From: Chryseobacterium sp. 6424
Lineage (GTDB): Bacteria; Bacteroidota; Bacteroidia; Flavobacteriales; Weeksellaceae
Reading direction: 5' to 3'
Assembly (NCBI RefSeq): GCF_003692615.1
Contig: NZ_CP023540.1
Location: 1,612,001 to 1,676,000, forward strand
Length of the DNA stretch: 64,000 nt
Below are positions 63,493-64,000 of the stretch, in pieces. A program made the position numbers and the translations under genes. Below the pieces are notes generated by a model. It was not told where the DNA came from. It ran no database searches and saw only the letters and a program-made list of their open reading frames with translations. Positions within the stretch are counted from its first letter, which is position 1. Every line of letters begins with the position of its first letter.

Positions 63493-64000
63493 TTAGTCTG
63501 TTTTTTCTTTCTTTTTGAAGAGCTTGGCAAAATAATCCCAACCGAAAAACAATACAAGAATAATGACGGCTACCCACCAATAAGAAGTTTTGTGTGCTTC
63601 ACCGGTGTTGGTGGCTTTAAACATACGGTCCCAACGGAAAGATTTGCCATCCGGCTGGTAAGATGAACCGTTGTCAGCAAAAAGACCTTCTATACTCAAC
63701 CAGGTAAACATGGGGCTGCCGACGATATTTTCCTCTGGCACGAAACCGAAAAACCGGGCATCAAGTGAGGCATCGCGGTTGTCACCAATCATCATATAAT
63801 AATCCTGCTTTATGGTGTACTGATTGGTTTGCTGGCCATTTATAAAAATTTTACCATCGCGGTTCTCGAGTTTGTTATGTTCGTACTCTGAAATAATCCA
63901 TTGATATTCAGGCAAATTACTCTGGGTAAGGGTTACCACATCGCCTTTTTTCGGAATCCTTAGCGGCCCATACCAATCTTGATTCCATTTCTTATTGATC
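63493..64000 (-). CDS. lepB: Signal peptidase I, 5' part outside window
   Basis: The frame is open to the window edge; about 168 C-terminal residues are visible. They include the start of the S26 beta-sheet (GPLRIPKKGDVVTL), the family box GDNRDASLDARFFGFVPEENIVG, a substrate-binding strand and a C-terminal membrane helix (YWWVAVIILVLFFGWDYFAK), the extra transmembrane segment typical of Bacteroidetes enzymes. The catalytic Ser and Lys are upstream of the window. Confidence 0.92.
   Translation of the reverse strand, partial: INKKWNQDWYGPLRIPKKGDVVTLTQSNLPEYQWIISEYEHNKLENRDGKIFINGQQTNQYTIKQDYYMMIGDNRDASLDARFFGFVPEENIVGSPMFTWLSIEGLFADNGSSYQPDGKSFRWDRMFKATNTGEAHKTSYWWVAVIILVLFFGWDYFAKLFKKKEKTD

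Noticed and set aside
63432..63557. N-terminal extension of the WbqC-family protein
   Set aside because: The extra 42 codons run through the lepB terminator and overlap lepB, and they encode a non-conserved basic segment; the internal ATG starts at the family's usual first residues.
1..64000. CRISPR arrays
   Set aside because: No regularly spaced repeats of 24-40 bases were seen; the only tandem repeats are the short att-type units near the integrases.

Overview
The window is AT-rich, uses few Shine-Dalgarno sequences, and carries SusC/SusD pairs, a GLPGLI protein, a T9SS sorting domain, RteC and Bacteroidetes-type integrases. This points to a member of the Flavobacteriia, most likely a Chryseobacterium/Kaistella/Elizabethkingia-like Weeksellaceae. 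That assignment comes from gene families only; no ribosomal marker is present.

Positions 1 to about 54,270 form a composite genomic island abutting two tandem tRNA-Asp genes (54,271-54,454). The island contains: a partial SNF2-like helicase (2-2980); a candidate structured RNA followed by a sigma4/alpha-CTD-like regulator (3200-3996); a phage/ICE-style replication module on the minus strand (4004-6926); a PD-(D/E)XK-like protein and RteC (7149-8674); a candidate defence pair, PHP-ATPase plus a 99-aa partner (8760-11184); and a putative peptide natural-product cluster (11212-15302). That cluster encodes a double-glycine precursor with a 15-Gln core, a secreted accessory protein, a JmjC-like oxygenase split at an A7 run, and a C39-peptidase ABC exporter. 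Two TonB-receptor modules follow (15408-23563), then integrase 1 (23861-25117) and a GC-richer RHS polymorphic toxin with a DUF1493-like candidate immunity gene (25479-32911).

From 32.9 to 54 kb the island is a mosaic of scars and some intact genes. The scars are an RteC remnant fused to a umuC remnant, a DNA methylase cut at both ends with an in-frame stop, a headless AraC/TPR regulator fused to that methylase, a dnaE tail, a deleted third integrase and a decayed TonB receptor. The intact parts are umuD, a PD-(D/E)XK-like 558-aa protein with a serine recombinase, a TlpA-SusC-SusD operon with a divergent AraC regulator and a small secreted peptide, a second copy of the structured RNA, and integrase 2 beside the tRNAs.

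From 54.5 kb to the end the DNA looks like core chromosome, all on the minus strand: thioredoxin, cysteine desulfurase, a four-gene set resembling the polyprenyl-phosphoryl-arabinose pathway (UbiA prenyltransferase, DprE1-like, DprE2-like, HAD phosphatase), an OmpA lipoprotein, a lipocalin-like lipoprotein, an S8 protease, a WbqC-family protein and the 3' part of signal peptidase I.

The strongest candidates for something undescribed are the poly-Gln peptide/oxygenase cluster, its operator shared with a second small secreted peptide, and the pair of covarying structured RNAs that sit in inverted orientation 45 kb apart.
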